From Holothuria scabra (Eukaryota; Echinodermata; Holothuroidea; Aspidochirotida; Holothuriidae), in NCBI GenBank assembly GCA_037179385.1, contig CM074179.1, positions 73,765,219 to 73,829,218 of the forward strand: a DNA stretch of 64,000 nucleotides. Direction: 5' to 3'. Made by a program: the position numbers and the translations under genes. This document shows positions 32,980-46,100 of this stretch, in pieces (the first letter of the stretch is position 1; each line of letters starts with the position of its first letter). The notes beneath the pieces were generated by a model. It was not told the origin of the DNA, ran no database searches, and worked only from the letters and a program-made list of their open reading frames with translations.

Positions 32980-35900
32980 AGGGTGCCATTATGAATTCAC
33001 ATTAATCGCTGTGTTTCTTTTTCATCCTATTGTTTTGAACTTATTTTGAATAGGGTTGTGATCTTGCCTTTGAATTAGCATAAAACATAAACATTTGATT
33101 ACAGATGATGCATTTACCATGAATGGTGGCAATATTTGGATGTTTCTTTGAAATTAGAAACGAATTACCCAAAATAAAGATTTGAAAAAAAAAAAAAAAT
33201 GGAGGTAACAGAGTTAGAGCTTACCAAATATCAAGACCACATCCCCTTAGGAAAACATGCAATTTGAAACGAATAAAAATAATTATGAGGATTGAGAGAA
33301 AGTTATTTGATCGTACATGAACTTATGAATTGGACACATTTAAACCAGATCAGATAGAATTGAAAACAAGTTATGTGGAGGATAGAAAGTAGCAGCGAAA
33401 AAGAAAAAGAAAATGACTACACACACCTCAACTTCTATATATTTTAAAAAAATGACAAATATTTATCCACTTTTTACCAACTCTACGTTATCTCGAATTT
33501 GTCCTGACCAAGATAAGGCGAAGATTGCCCTAAACTAGTTGGGCACTAGGTTAAGCTCATACTTGGATAAAAAATTGATCAAAGTGAAGAACCACAAAAA
33601 CGTTTTATCATCGCATCCATCTATTTCCACAAAGTACCTTTAATTGACCGAATTGAGTGATTATAATCGCATATACATTGATGTTTTTTATGTTTTTTAT
33701 AAACTGTTTTGACATAGCTAAAATTTTGATCTAAACTTGGGCAAACGGCAAATTATGCGCTTTTTCACTTAAATATCTGTGTATTTTGCAATTAGCTTAC
33801 CTTTTATTGAAGTGAACGATTTATTACATCCGAAAATGACAATTGCCTAAATTGTCCTTACAATCCTGGAAATGCCTTTTTTTGTCATATTATTTTTCTT
33901 GATGTTTAGCGCTATCTGAACGCTTCTGTCAACTAGTAGCTTTGTTCAGCTTAGATAGTCTTCTGAGCAGGAGTTCATTTTTCGGACAGACAACCCCCAC
34001 TTACCTCCAAAAGAACTGTTCGTCTGCGTATATACATTAAGTGACTCTCATTTTGTTTTTTTTAATTGCCAATTAAAGTGAGATACGTACTGTACTTCAG
34101 TGCAGAGCGTTTTGGCATGCACATGTTCATTACTATTGTCCAATTTGCGTAACTATGAGGAACCTCAAAATTTTGGCTTGAAAACTGCCCAAAAGTTTAA
34201 TGAAAAGTGTGTTTATATTTTGTAGAATCCATTTGACTGCCTTTCTTTTACAAAGCTTTATGTTGGCAACATGCTTAAAGCCAAACATCGGCTCTGAAAA
34301 CAATTTTGTAAAAGTAACATTATTTAACGCTTTAGGAGATTAGCCTAAGAAAGTTTAGAAGCAGAAGTAATTAGCATTTTTTTCCTTGAAAGAAGACAAG
34401 ACTAATAACTTCTCAAAATTTTATCTTTCTTTGAATTGAAAATGCTGTTTATGTTGTCGAAGAAAATAATATTTTCCCTGTTTCCTTTGCATTAAAGAAT
34501 CTGTTGTGATCGTCGATTTAATTGATTTATGATTAGCAGGCAAATTATGGTTAAGTCAGTGTGCTTCTCTTTAGATTCCTTTCCTATCCCAAGCATCTTT
34601 GATCTGCTGCGATGTAAACCACAGTAGGCAAGGCTAGTATCCTAACTTTTTTACTTGTTTCCTTATTCTAGGGAATTGTTGCTAGGTAATAGTCTCCAAA
34701 CCTCCCCACTTGAACCACTAACCTTTCTACCCTATACAGAGGCCAAACTAGAGATTTTGTCTAGTAGGAGCAAGAATGGCCAGCAAGGCGCTTTAAAGCA
34801 GGAAGTTGAAAACATTATAAAACATTCCTGTAAATTTTTCAGTATCATCCAGTGTACCTGACTAATTTGTGCAGTCCCACAGAAGCTGATGTAAGGTGAA
34901 CAGCAATAGATTTAATTTACCGTATTTGTTACAGTTACAGAGACTGGACCCAGTGAAAGTTGAAGTTCATTCAATCATAGTCTTTATTAGCAAGTGCAAT
35001 CGGCGAAAACAAGATTTAAACTGCTTCTTAAAGGAGCTGCGTCCACTGAACGAGAGCACTTTACCAACCTCCTGTCCCTCAGACGATTTACATTATATCC
35101 TGTGATGCATGGCTTCATTCTAGACTGTATGAAAAGAACAGATACCCGGGAGGATAAGTTCTTTCCCCTTATTTTAAGCGGAGTAATGAGGAGTCGATAC
35201 AGCCGTAAATATATAGTAAACATCAAGCATCCCGGCTCTATGAAGACAATTACTGCATTGTAACTTGGAATGCAATCAAAATAATCAGTGCTTGAGATAA
35301 AAAATGAAAATTGCAGTACAATATTGTGCAAAGGAAATACGTAATCAATTAAACCTTCGATAATTAGCTATTGCACCTAAAAGAAAGTGAATATTCATGA
35401 AGACTCAACCAAGTCTTCGAAATATACGAATCAGGCTTGTTGTTTAAATATAAGCTGGCAGAACTTATGGAAAACTCAGGAGAAGTAAAAAGAAGAGAGA
35501 CAGAGAGACTCAACTAAGGCTACTTCGTTGTGCATGAAAATGTTCACAATAGGCTGTGCAGATTAATAGCTGCACTTACATTTAAGTAACAAGAGTGATT
35601 CTAACAGTACGAAAATGTGCACCTGTACCTATAGGATAGGTGTATAGGCGAAAGATGTACGCGTTTTACCCTGGTTAAGTACTGTAACATGATTGAAACA
35701 ATCAACATGAAATAGATCTACATGCTGTTGGTCAATGTAAACTTTTTCCAAAGTTCTCCCAACCCTCTGGCAAAGGACCGTTCGGCGAAACCAAACTTTA
35801 AACTGCTTCCCAAAGAACCTTTACGTCTATTGAAGGATAACACTTGACCAACCTCGCGGCCTTAGCTCAGACCGTAGTTCACTGTTTACATGAAATAAAT

Positions 35901-36370
35901 TTATAGAAAAGACTGTAGTATCTTTCCGTTCAAGAATGCGACGGCTTACTGTAAAAGTTACCGCTATTTTTTAAAGTGCAAAAAAGGGGGCCCACAGAAA
36001 ATTCTGGTGATTTTTTTCAAGTGGTAGTCAACTCCTCACCATATTGGCGTTCCGCCACCTACTCTATAGTAGTCGCCTATTTACCCACCTGATAAACTAA
36101 TCTATCTACTCTCAATATGGTTACTTTAAAGAATAACATAGTGGTGAGTGGAAAGACTGGGTTTGGTATACACGGATGAAAAAGCAACAAGAAATAGTCA
36201 GGGAGTGATGGTGGCTGTGGCTCTTAATTGGTGGGTGTGCCCAACTGAAGTTCCACCATAGGTGTATTTTATTCTGACTCGAATCACAAATAAGATATTA
36301 GATATCAACCTGTTGGCTTTAAGAGGCTAAAGCTCTAATAAGATTATTCCTACAAATGCAATCTACTATT
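32980..36370. other. Mostly anonymous; degenerate tandem duplication at 35.0 and 35.8 kb
   Basis: The segment about 34997-35095 (CGGCGAAAACAAGATTTAAA, then CTGCTTCTTAAAGGA) recurs diverged at about 35785-35880. The open frame at 34655-34861 is preceded by a good acceptor-like TTTCCTTATTCTAG, but it ends at a stop and no partner exon was found. The frames at 34896-35331 overlap on both strands and are not resolved. I assign no gene. Confidence 0.35.
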
Positions 36371-38154
36371 TAGCCTTCAGAATTATACTAAATAGTGAAG
36401 ATGAAGCAATGTATATACATTTATCTATTGAAAGGTGGACGTCGGTGAGTTTAGTGTGCGCCATCTTTGTCCGAGTTGTGACTCACAGGTATGTCATAGT
36501 TCTCTCTATGTTGCATCGTAGCAAATTGATCTTTGTTACATTGACAGGTCACATTCTGCAGGAAACGTGAAAGCTACAGAATGTTGGGTCAATTGTTTGA
36601 CGGAAGGATGCGTCATTGACCGACAATGATAGGGGCTGAGGCTGTGTCTTTCCTAATAAAGTGCCCATTATTAAGCAGATCGTTAGGCCTACAATCCTCT
36701 TTATGACTGTTGCCACAGTCAAATGTGATAGGCCACGTAATTTAATGGGGGGATGCTGCAGCTAATATTATTTTTTCTTCATACCAGGGAATTGCTAGAG
36801 AAGGAGATACAAGAGTGACCTTTTCAGACGATATGTACTTTAAACGGCTTATATCTTTTAAGGTGCAACTTTTTAATTGACAGATCCCTTTGTTTCTACT
36901 GTTAAACCCCTTGAGACTAAGTTCTTTTAATAGCAATCTTCTGATTTTTTCCAAGTAATCCTTAAACAAAGACATTGTCCGTAGATTCTTTTGAGTTGGA
37001 GGTTTGTTTCCGTCCATGCCAAAACTGAGAACTTCTATTGAACGACTTGGAACAAGCCTTCAAACTATAAGCTTTAATTGCGCAAGTTTTGTCATTGGAT
37101 GGAACCATTTTTCAAGTTTATTCATTTTTTTTTTTGCAGCCATGCCAAAATATGACAAATTTCACCATTTTGAATCACGGTTGGCTACGAAATGTGAACG
37201 GGCAGAGTGTGAGTGACTCTTCGTTGAAATTTCGATAATGCTTCACTAGTCCTGATCGCTTCATCTTCTTGATTTTCTCCTTCTTCCTTTTCATTTATTC
37301 TTGTTTTCGTTACATCGCTTTTCTACAGCAAAGCTTAAGTTTAAAATGTTTTCTCTTTGTGGTGGAAGCGGTTGTCTAAAAGCAGAGTGTAATCCACCAC
37401 CTTTATACCTCACAAGTTATACCTTAATGCGCTACTTCGAACCAGTGAAGATAGTACTGAAGATATAAGCATCTGAAGGTGGAATATGTTAGTACAAATC
37501 TAGCAACTTGTTTCAATGGTTCGGAATCAACCCTAGTGTATGGAATATCAGAGGGGCACTTCTTCGGAGGAAACGATCCAACGATTAATAACTAAGAATA
37601 TAAGGATTGTGAAGGAGCAAACAATGGGTGCACAAAAAAAATCAGCTGACACAGTTTAGGTTAAAAAAAATTATTGCAAGGGAACTGAATGAAGTTCTAG
37701 TCCTGTTTAATTTTTTACGACAATAGGGGTCATTGTAGTTTTAGGAGAGGATCAAGTTGAAAGGTAATATCAAGGATAAAAGTTACATTGAAGTGTTCAC
37801 TTAAATTAGTTTTTTTCTTTAAACTGTCACCTCCGCTTGCCTTAAGGACATGTTCTTATAAATAGAATGATTGATTGTTTGGTGAGTATGATAAAATGCA
37901 CCCTTCTAATTATCTATGAGGTTGTAAATATATTAAGTTAATGCATAAAGTAAAAACACATATTTCTAGAGTTGGCTAACCCAGTTATATCTCATTATGC
38001 TTAACACCATTACAGAACTTTGCAAAAGATGTTGCCAAAAATATTCAGCAGTGATTCATTTATTTTGGTTTCGCAGCCAACTGTTTGTATTTAAATCACC
38101 TAAGTGAATTCATAACATCGTGAATCTGGAGAATATAATTAAAAACAAAGAACT

Positions 38155-38180
38155 AAAAAAAAAAAAAAAAAAAAAAAAAA
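38155..38180. repeat. Poly-A run in duplicated 3' flank
   Basis: A run of about 25 As at the position where copy A has a short A run (about 2177). Homopolymer expansion between copies. Confidence 0.7.
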
Positions 38181-39880
38181 CACACAAGAAAGAAAAGAAA
38201 AACGAACCTGAGTGGCTCAATATTATGCTTAATTAAACATGTGTGAATAAATTTCACTGAATTTTTTGGACAAAAATTCACTAACACTTTCGTCTGCTTA
38301 ATTGTACTCCAATAATCCAACCTATGCAGTTAGTACCTTCAGGAGACAAATGTGTTTTTACTTTTGTTTGAATTAGAACTATGAAGTAAAGTAGCTTACT
38401 TGGTTTCTTCAAGTCCCACTGATTCATTTTTAGTTTACATGTACCACTTGAATAAAATTACAATGCATTATGCCTATGGAATATCATCAAACACACTCTG
38501 TTGAGCTCACATAAATCTGTTAAATGCATTACCTATTATCTTGATCAGTCTCGGTGGTGAGGAAACTATATTTCTCTTCGTAAATTTTCATAACTTTAAT
38601 TTTTAACGTTTACGTGAGAAGAGTTGGGATAACCTCCTAAGCAGCTTGAAATATTATGATTTAAATTTTGTGGAATATCAATAAATTAAAATTTATCATT
38701 TCAAATCTGAGAATCAGGGGCGTAGATACACTGAGCAGGGGGCGTTTGCCCCGTCTCTTTGAAAGGAAAAAAAGAAAATCGCAAATATTCTTTAGGTTTT
38801 GTTTCAAGTGAAACCGTTCAACTTAGGTGCCAGGTTAACCAGTTATCATTAATTTCAAATTTTCTGGAATGAAATAATTTCAAGTACATAATATTTCGTC
38901 GAAGAGCCTCCATCCGCAGGTCTAGAATAACATAATGTAATAACTGTCTCAATAAGTCGTACAGTCTCGCATTTACTAGGAAGGGGAAATCTTCATTAGT
39001 TCCAAATTTTGCAAGAATCCTACAGGACCTGAGAATCCACTTTTCTGAATATCAAGCTTCATTTAATGCTGCTTTTAACAAGGTTAAAACTTTAGTACCG
39101 GTATGCGTTTCCCCATCACAAATTCCATTTATTTCCTAATACAGTCAAAATTTGGTACTTCCCCATCTTTAAAGAAAGTCTAACTACGTTACTGCTGAGA
39201 AAGCCATTTATATGTAGAGGACAAACGTGATGTCCGCTATAAATTATGTGTGCATCAGGGGACTGGGTTATAAAAACGTTCCATAAAGTTAAAAGGTATA
39301 TATTTTTAAATTTTAGTTACTGCAGTTGAATGTCACAATAAATATTTCTGTAATATGACAGCCGCAGCCAGCTTAGACGTTTGTTGAACATGTGGGTATC
39401 ATGTTTCAATATTTCTCATTTAACTTGCTTAGTCCGGCTAAACTTCAGTCTCAGTGACATGAAAAGTTCTGTCGCTTACTAGGTCTTAGCGCAGTACTGT
39501 GGTCTTTTTTATTAGATTAAAAATAGGTTTTGTTTGAACTATGTGGTGACAACCCAAATTTGACGAAAACAAGATGTCTAGCTAGGGAACATCTCTGGCA
39601 AAGAAATACCTCAAATGCTTAACAATGAACGCCTTATCGTTTTGTCGCATTCCTTGCAAATTGCTTGCAAAGCCGAAAGGAATGCTTTTATATTAATATA
39701 CATTCACTTTTCTATTTTTGTAAATAAACGAAATTGACCATAAGACGTAACTGAAGATCTGCAATTGATATTCCTGGTGATATTACGCTTTCTTTGTATA
39801 AAGAATTCCTCGTTATTATACACAGAACTATTCATTGTACTTTTTAAGAGCAAAGGAAAGGAAACTCTTCAATGGGCAGA

Positions 39881-39886
39881 TTTATT
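39881..39886 (-). promoter_or_regulatory. Candidate polyadenylation signal
   Basis: AATAAA on the minus strand about 170 nt beyond the receptor stop codon. It is a common hexamer in AT-rich DNA, so this is only a candidate. Confidence 0.3.
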
Positions 39887-40056
39887 AAAAGTTCTGAAAT
39901 TTAAGAGTGTCTATTTCTTTTTGTTATTACAATGGTTCAGCTGGAATGGATTTTTTTTTTTATATTTGCGTTACTGTGTACGCATACGCGATCGGTAGGT
40001 ATGCAGCTTTGTCTGCCTGGTAAAATGGTTCTAAACTTCTCGGTGAACTCATCCAT

Positions 40057-40143
40057 TTAAAATTCGTATTCGTTTTCCAACATCGGCTCCTCAAGGACGA
40101 AGTAATTCGGATCTTCTGTCCCACGGTTTTCGCAGTCATAGTC
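40057..40143 (-). CDS. Receptor exon 15: C-terminal tail and stop
   Basis: 87 nt, starting in phase 0 after GAACTTGATAG. It encodes [20 protein letters not shown] and ends LENEYEF then TAA. Three tyrosines in acidic settings (DYD, NYFV, EYEF) are possible phosphosites for partner kinases. Confidence 0.85.
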   Translation of the reverse strand, partial: DYDCENRGTEDPNYFVLEEPMLENEYEF

Positions 40144-43100
40144 CTATCAAGTTCAAATGTGATATGTGACATAGGTTACATTTCATTAATATGACATGGG
40201 CTTCAGTTCCTAATAAGGGTAATTCGAACGAGTTAAAAGCAGTCAGTCTCTTCATTCATGAACGAAATTGATAATTTTAATTCGTTTACCACTTCTTATC
40301 AAGTAAATAATTAAATAAAAACAAAACATTTTTTCATACTTTTGTTTATTCCTCAGATTACCTGTTTAAAATTTTCCATGACTGCCCTCAGGTTTTTGGT
40401 GATGACTAGAAAAGTTGGTCTATCCTCGTATGAAACATTCCAGGAAGAGAGCATGATACTGTAACTAAAAGAAGGCAGCACTACATTACACAGTTAAAAA
40501 ACACGAAACATTAATTTTCACATGTGCTTTGGCGTGGACGTGTCAGGGCGGAATAAAGCTCAATAGTGAAAACCCTTATTTATTTATGACAAGTGCACTG
40601 AAGGTAAATTCAAAGGAAATTCTACCTAAGAATAATGTTGGACATGAAAAGAAATGTTTAATTGCATAATAATTTATTTATGTGATGAAAGGGACAATTC
40701 ACAAAATATGCTGTTATGCCCAGCATTTAGTAACCAACATCAAAAACTGATGTGGTCGATATGACTAAAAACAAAATCATTTTAAGGCGTGTCTTGGCGT
40801 CGCGTGATGACGTTGTGCTTTGTCGGGGCATTAATGCCCCCCCCCCCCAAAATCACACTCCGCCTCATCCAGTATCATTTTAACTTGATTTGAACGTCAA
40901 CCCGTTCCTTAAACAGACTAAGTTCAAGGTTGTCATGATAGTTCGTGATTTTGTCAGGTTAAGATTGAAGAATTCATGTTAAAAAATACTGTTTTTGCTA
41001 CTGTGTATGTATATTAGTGGTAATTGGAAATTAATGTAAGCAAACAAGTGAGAACCATCGAGTTATATAATCTACATAATGTACCAGCTTTGACCAGGGA
41101 GCTGTTATTCGGAATGAGACACATCAAACGTTTAACTCAACCTTGATATTTTGTCACCCAAATCATCAATGGATTACTAACTATCACCTACGAGTAAGCC
41201 TCTGTTCCCTCTATTGAATGTTTTTGTTTAATTTTAACTGCCTAGGAGCACTATTCAGGTCTGGCAATTCCAACACAATGAGGATTTAAAACAACAATGC
41301 TTTCATCTCAACCCGAGACCGCCAGCACATGAATGGTTTATGTTGTTAAACTTGAAACAACTGTTAAATGGAAGAAAGTCGCAACTGGTTGGCTTCCTTC
41401 ACACCCTGGTGTTGTCAGCTAGCAACTCCCTAATTTCTGAAAGCACTTAAGGAAGCCTTAACAGAGGATTTCAGAAAGATCAAACGTAAATTTGAATTAA
41501 TTTGAAATTAATTTTTATACTCAAATAAGGGTCAAAACGCGTCAAAAGACACAATACATTAATTTTCTATAACGGCTTGCAGTATTGAAGCAGCGTATAA
41601 AGATCCCTCTTAATGAAGCAGAAAATAAAGCTCTTTGTACTGACCTTTTAATTCAGTAGGAGTCCTATTTAAGCTGAAAGAGCCCGAAAATAGAACTAAT
41701 GCCGAATTAACTTTAACACTGTTTTGACAGTGCCAGTAATTTACAAGAAATGGTCAAGACGAAAGGTTTGCTTTATTCTTTGTTCCTCTTCCTCACGAAG
41801 AATGAAAGCAAGGATTAATAGAATCGATATTTTGGATTTCCATTGAAGTTATAATGCAGATTCAGATAGTTGAGATAATGGCAGCTGCCTGGGCATTTTG
41901 CTATCTGGGACTAAAACCAAGACTTTCAAATCATGTTGTTTGGAAACAGCACGTATATAATGGTGCAAAAATACAGCCTAAATAGAGACCGACAGACGAT
42001 TTTGGTCCATGGAGGGGGGGGGGGGGTGGGCGGGTCGCCCCCTACAGCAGAATGGACGTTGTGCCTTTGGGGTTATAAAAAAAAAAAAGATATAAAAATT
42101 CGTTTTCTATTTTATGGTTCCCATTGTCTTCAAGTTAAACCAAAGCAAGAAGCCTACATAAGGGGTACCGTCCACATTCATGTGACACTCGACGAAGTTA
42201 AGCTGTGTATTCCAGTATACTTAACAAGCAGTATGACCGTATTTACGTTACGCTACTGGGTAGTGTACGTACAGCACAGTCTCAGCTCTTCGACTACTGG
42301 TGATGCTGGCCTTTAGAGACTAAGTACCCTTCAAATATTTATTTAATTTGTTCTCTTGGGTCCTTTTAACATCAGATCAACTAGAACTTAGCTCTCACAA
42401 CAGAAAGAAGTAGAAGCACAGATGATCTAGCAATTATCGACGACGGAGATCAGTTTTATATGCTATCACTTTCACGTTCATCTAGTTTAATTAAAGTGTA
42501 CCTCAAGTCAAAAAGTTAAAAAGCATTTACTAAACAGCATGACAATGAATTTTAACAGTCCAAATCCCATCTTTAAAGGATATTTTTGAGACGACATGTA
42601 AAATTTTGAAATTCATTTACTTAAAACAAAAGTCCATTTTGCAATAATTTTTGAATTTCTAGGTGTACAACTCACATTACCTGCTTTGTTTCCATGTAAA
42701 ATTAAGAAATTGCTAATGACCGTTAACTCTTCCCGTTCGCTTGCATAGCATGTTACACAGAGAAAACCTAATTAATTTTATCACCCCATAAGAGTATGAG
42801 TGCTACCGCACCTTGTTACGGGATGCAGTAACTTTCAGAAAAAGAAAGAAACACAAAGACTGTAATTGACGTAGTACAACAATGTCATCACAAATTATTG
42901 CGCAATGTACCATTTTAACTTGAGTGAAAAAATCAACATCTAATATCTCGATACATGAATGCCCTATGAAGATGAAAAAATTGACTTTTAGAATTCATTT
43001 ATTCACCCTTTTAATATTTTGTTTGACTAGAGGTACCCTTCAATGATGCTATTTGCAAGAACTAGTCTATGTATATAATTGAAATTTACTTACACTCCTC

Positions 43101-46100
43101 CGGGGCAACACAAGGGTTGTCCGAGACATCTGTCACATCTTATTTCCGTTTCAATTTCTTCTGTGGACAAACCTTCGTATGGAGTTTGACCTGTACAACA
43201 TTGGAGAATATTGCCATTGTTCGAGAAATTAAAATAATTGTATAAATAAATTTATACTTTTGTATAGCATTTCAGTCAAGTGTTACTTCATCACTAAGTA
43301 GTCCAAGCCTAGTCTAATTACATATCAGCGGATAAACAATGGAGTATGTATTTCGGAATCCATCATGCATAATGCGCAATACATTTGCTATGTGTTTACT
43401 TGTAATGCATTACGATATCAGTTTGGAATGTTTTCTCATTACTAAAAGTATGAAGTCCTTACCTAGGGAGAATATTTCCCAAAGAACAACGGCGAACGAC
43501 CATACATCGGCTTGCCAAGAGTACAGACGGAGAAATATAGATTCCGGTGGTAACCAGCCTAGCGGAGGACATTTCTTTTCCGTTCATGTGTGTTTATGAA
43601 AAAGTAACAGACCCTCTTGTAATATGTGAACATTATCCTACCAAATATTAAGTGGCTGTTTGAGGAAGTGATTCAAAATTGATTTTGTACGCTTTTTTTT
43701 TTTTTTTTGCTCTTTTTAAGAATTCTTGCTTTCTCTTGCATTGAGAAAATTGAAACATATGGAATATTTATGGAAAACAAATGTTACGTATTTTCATCAA
43801 GTTATGGTTTAGTTTTGGGACTTCTAATACAACCCATTTTAGTGTATATTTGCACAGACGATGAATAACATAAATAGAATGGCCACTAGGTGAGTAGTCA
43901 ACGGATGGTTCCAGGGCTAAAGCGCATCATGACCCAAGCTTGAAAATGGGATAAAACAAATGGCGAAAAGGTGATCACCTTAAAGTCTAATACGTTATCA
44001 GGTGAAAATATGGCATCTTAGTCACATCTAGCGACTCAAAAAAAATCAATTTTTCAAGTGAAATGGGGACTCTCTCTACATTAGACCAAATGCCATAATT
44101 TCATATTCCCAAACCCCTGGAAAGACACAATCTTGGCTAAGAGCACGATAGCCACAAGCAAGTATCACAGAAGCAAATGACAACAATGCTTCATTTAACA
44201 TACCAAATCTTTCTCCAGTAACAAAAACAAGGCGACAACTACTAGAATAACTTTCATGGAATGACTATAATTTAAAACCATCTTCACTGGCAGTGGCATT
44301 ACCTTTTCAAAAAAGCCTTTCATTCTATGCTGGGCGATATCTTCAGGGACAAAGTCATAAAGCTTGCACGTTCCATTTCGACTGAGGAGAACTTTTCTGG
44401 AACAGATACCTGGATGACAAACCTTCAAGACAAAAACACAACAACAATTATATCATAAATCTGAGGTAACAATTGATTGACAATTTATTTTAAAACGGTT
44501 GCATTGTTGTCAATAGGGTACCAAAAGGGCTCGGGCTCGAGTTGACAGTCTGATTGATGTAACAGTAATAGCGATTTTAATTAAGTATGTAATACATAGA
44601 ATTCATGAAGAAGCATGTATCGTTATCAAGCTTATTTGTTAATATTAGGTGAATTATCATGGTAATTACATTGTTTTTTCTAAGAAACGTCATTCCTTCT
44701 GCAACGTCTAAGGCAAATTTTATCAGTTGAAGCTTTTGCTTTTCGAGTGGCCGAAGTGTCATTTCTGGAACCATAGATTGTAGCTGTGACTCACGTCTCC
44801 TGTCAAAACTTTTCAGCATAAAGTCCCGAAGTGTTCCACCCTCCTCGAAATGATGATATACGAAGCATGGTACTTTAAGCGTAAACATTTGACAACATAT
44901 TACTCTCGAAACAACATAATTGCGTATTCATATTAAACAATAGAATGACATGAAGTCCCATTTCAATACGCATTTGATTCATCATCCAGATGATCCTAAC
45001 CATTATGCTTCATTAAGGGAGGGCGGGGATATGGATGTGTAGATCAAGGAAGCGTTAGTTGAAAGGATATCGAATGGAAAATTTTACTTCATGCTTTTGA
45101 TCTTAGACCCAATAAGATTTTCCTTGAAAAGTTATTAATTTTACTGTAAAAATTATTTCTTCCCTTTATCCACTGTAAGGTATTGGATATCTTTACGGTG
45201 GGAAAACTGGTCTGATCTTTTAATCTCATCACAATTGGCTTTCTCGAGAAAAAAATGTCGTGCTATGTTGTTTGGCACAGCTGCCAATTTGAAGGTGTGA
45301 TACAAACATAAAAGTCAAGACTAGTAGATTGAAATTAGCCAGTTTGGTTTGCCATTTCTAAACAAATAGCTTCATGCCAAAAGGCTACACGGACAGTTTT
45401 GTTGAATATTGTTGTTTCCCAGTGACAAGCAATGTAATGCTATGGCAGTAGGGAAAACGAAGACTGACTTGTTATGTAACACGAGGCAATTCAATTTTGT
45501 GTAAACTTCTTAATCCATTGTGAGTTTTGTATAAATCCCAAGGGAGAGAGAGGGGGGGGGGGGCAGAGAATATTGGGTGGCCCTGACGATTCTAGCCTCA
45601 ATTCAAAGAGAACAATCTCCTTTCGAATAACAACCCCCCCCCCCCTTGGGAATGCATCAGTCAAGTAAGAATGATTGAAAATCATCTTTATACCTAGACA
45701 AAAATTTAATACAGAAGCTATCTACTTTGACACAGGGCAAAATGTAATTGCAACGCTATTGTAATGTACTAGTTCCATTGTGAAATATTCCATACCCTTT
45801 CACAAAGTGTGAAGTTTCTGATTCAATAAGTGCTAACCGCCCCGCAACAAGAAAAATTACACTTGCAAAAACTAAATCAGTTCAAGCTTTGTTTTATCGT
45901 TACCGTCAGTGTCGTCGATTCCGAGAATTTGCACTATATTCTTGTGCAATTTCAAACCTTGCAACTGTTTTGCGATCTTTTGAAAGTTGTAAAGATCCTT
46001 CAGATGGGCAGAGTCTGAAAATTTAAACAATAGTATGTGTTATACACTCCATTTAAAATAATTGAACTAAAAAATGTGCAAATTGAATGCTTTTTGAAAT

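Noticed and set aside
34655..34861. Last exon of a plus-strand gene
   Set aside because: The acceptor looks good, but no upstream exon or homology was found and the next intron would be only about 44 nt. Left unassigned.
42700..42790. Minus-strand [18 protein letters not shown], resembling kinase subdomain XI
   Set aside because: The splice phase does not fit exon 13, the acceptor is poor, and a far better subdomain XI exon with matching phases lies at 40362-40464.
43339..43599. 86-codon plus-strand frame
   Set aside because: Antisense to receptor exon 12.
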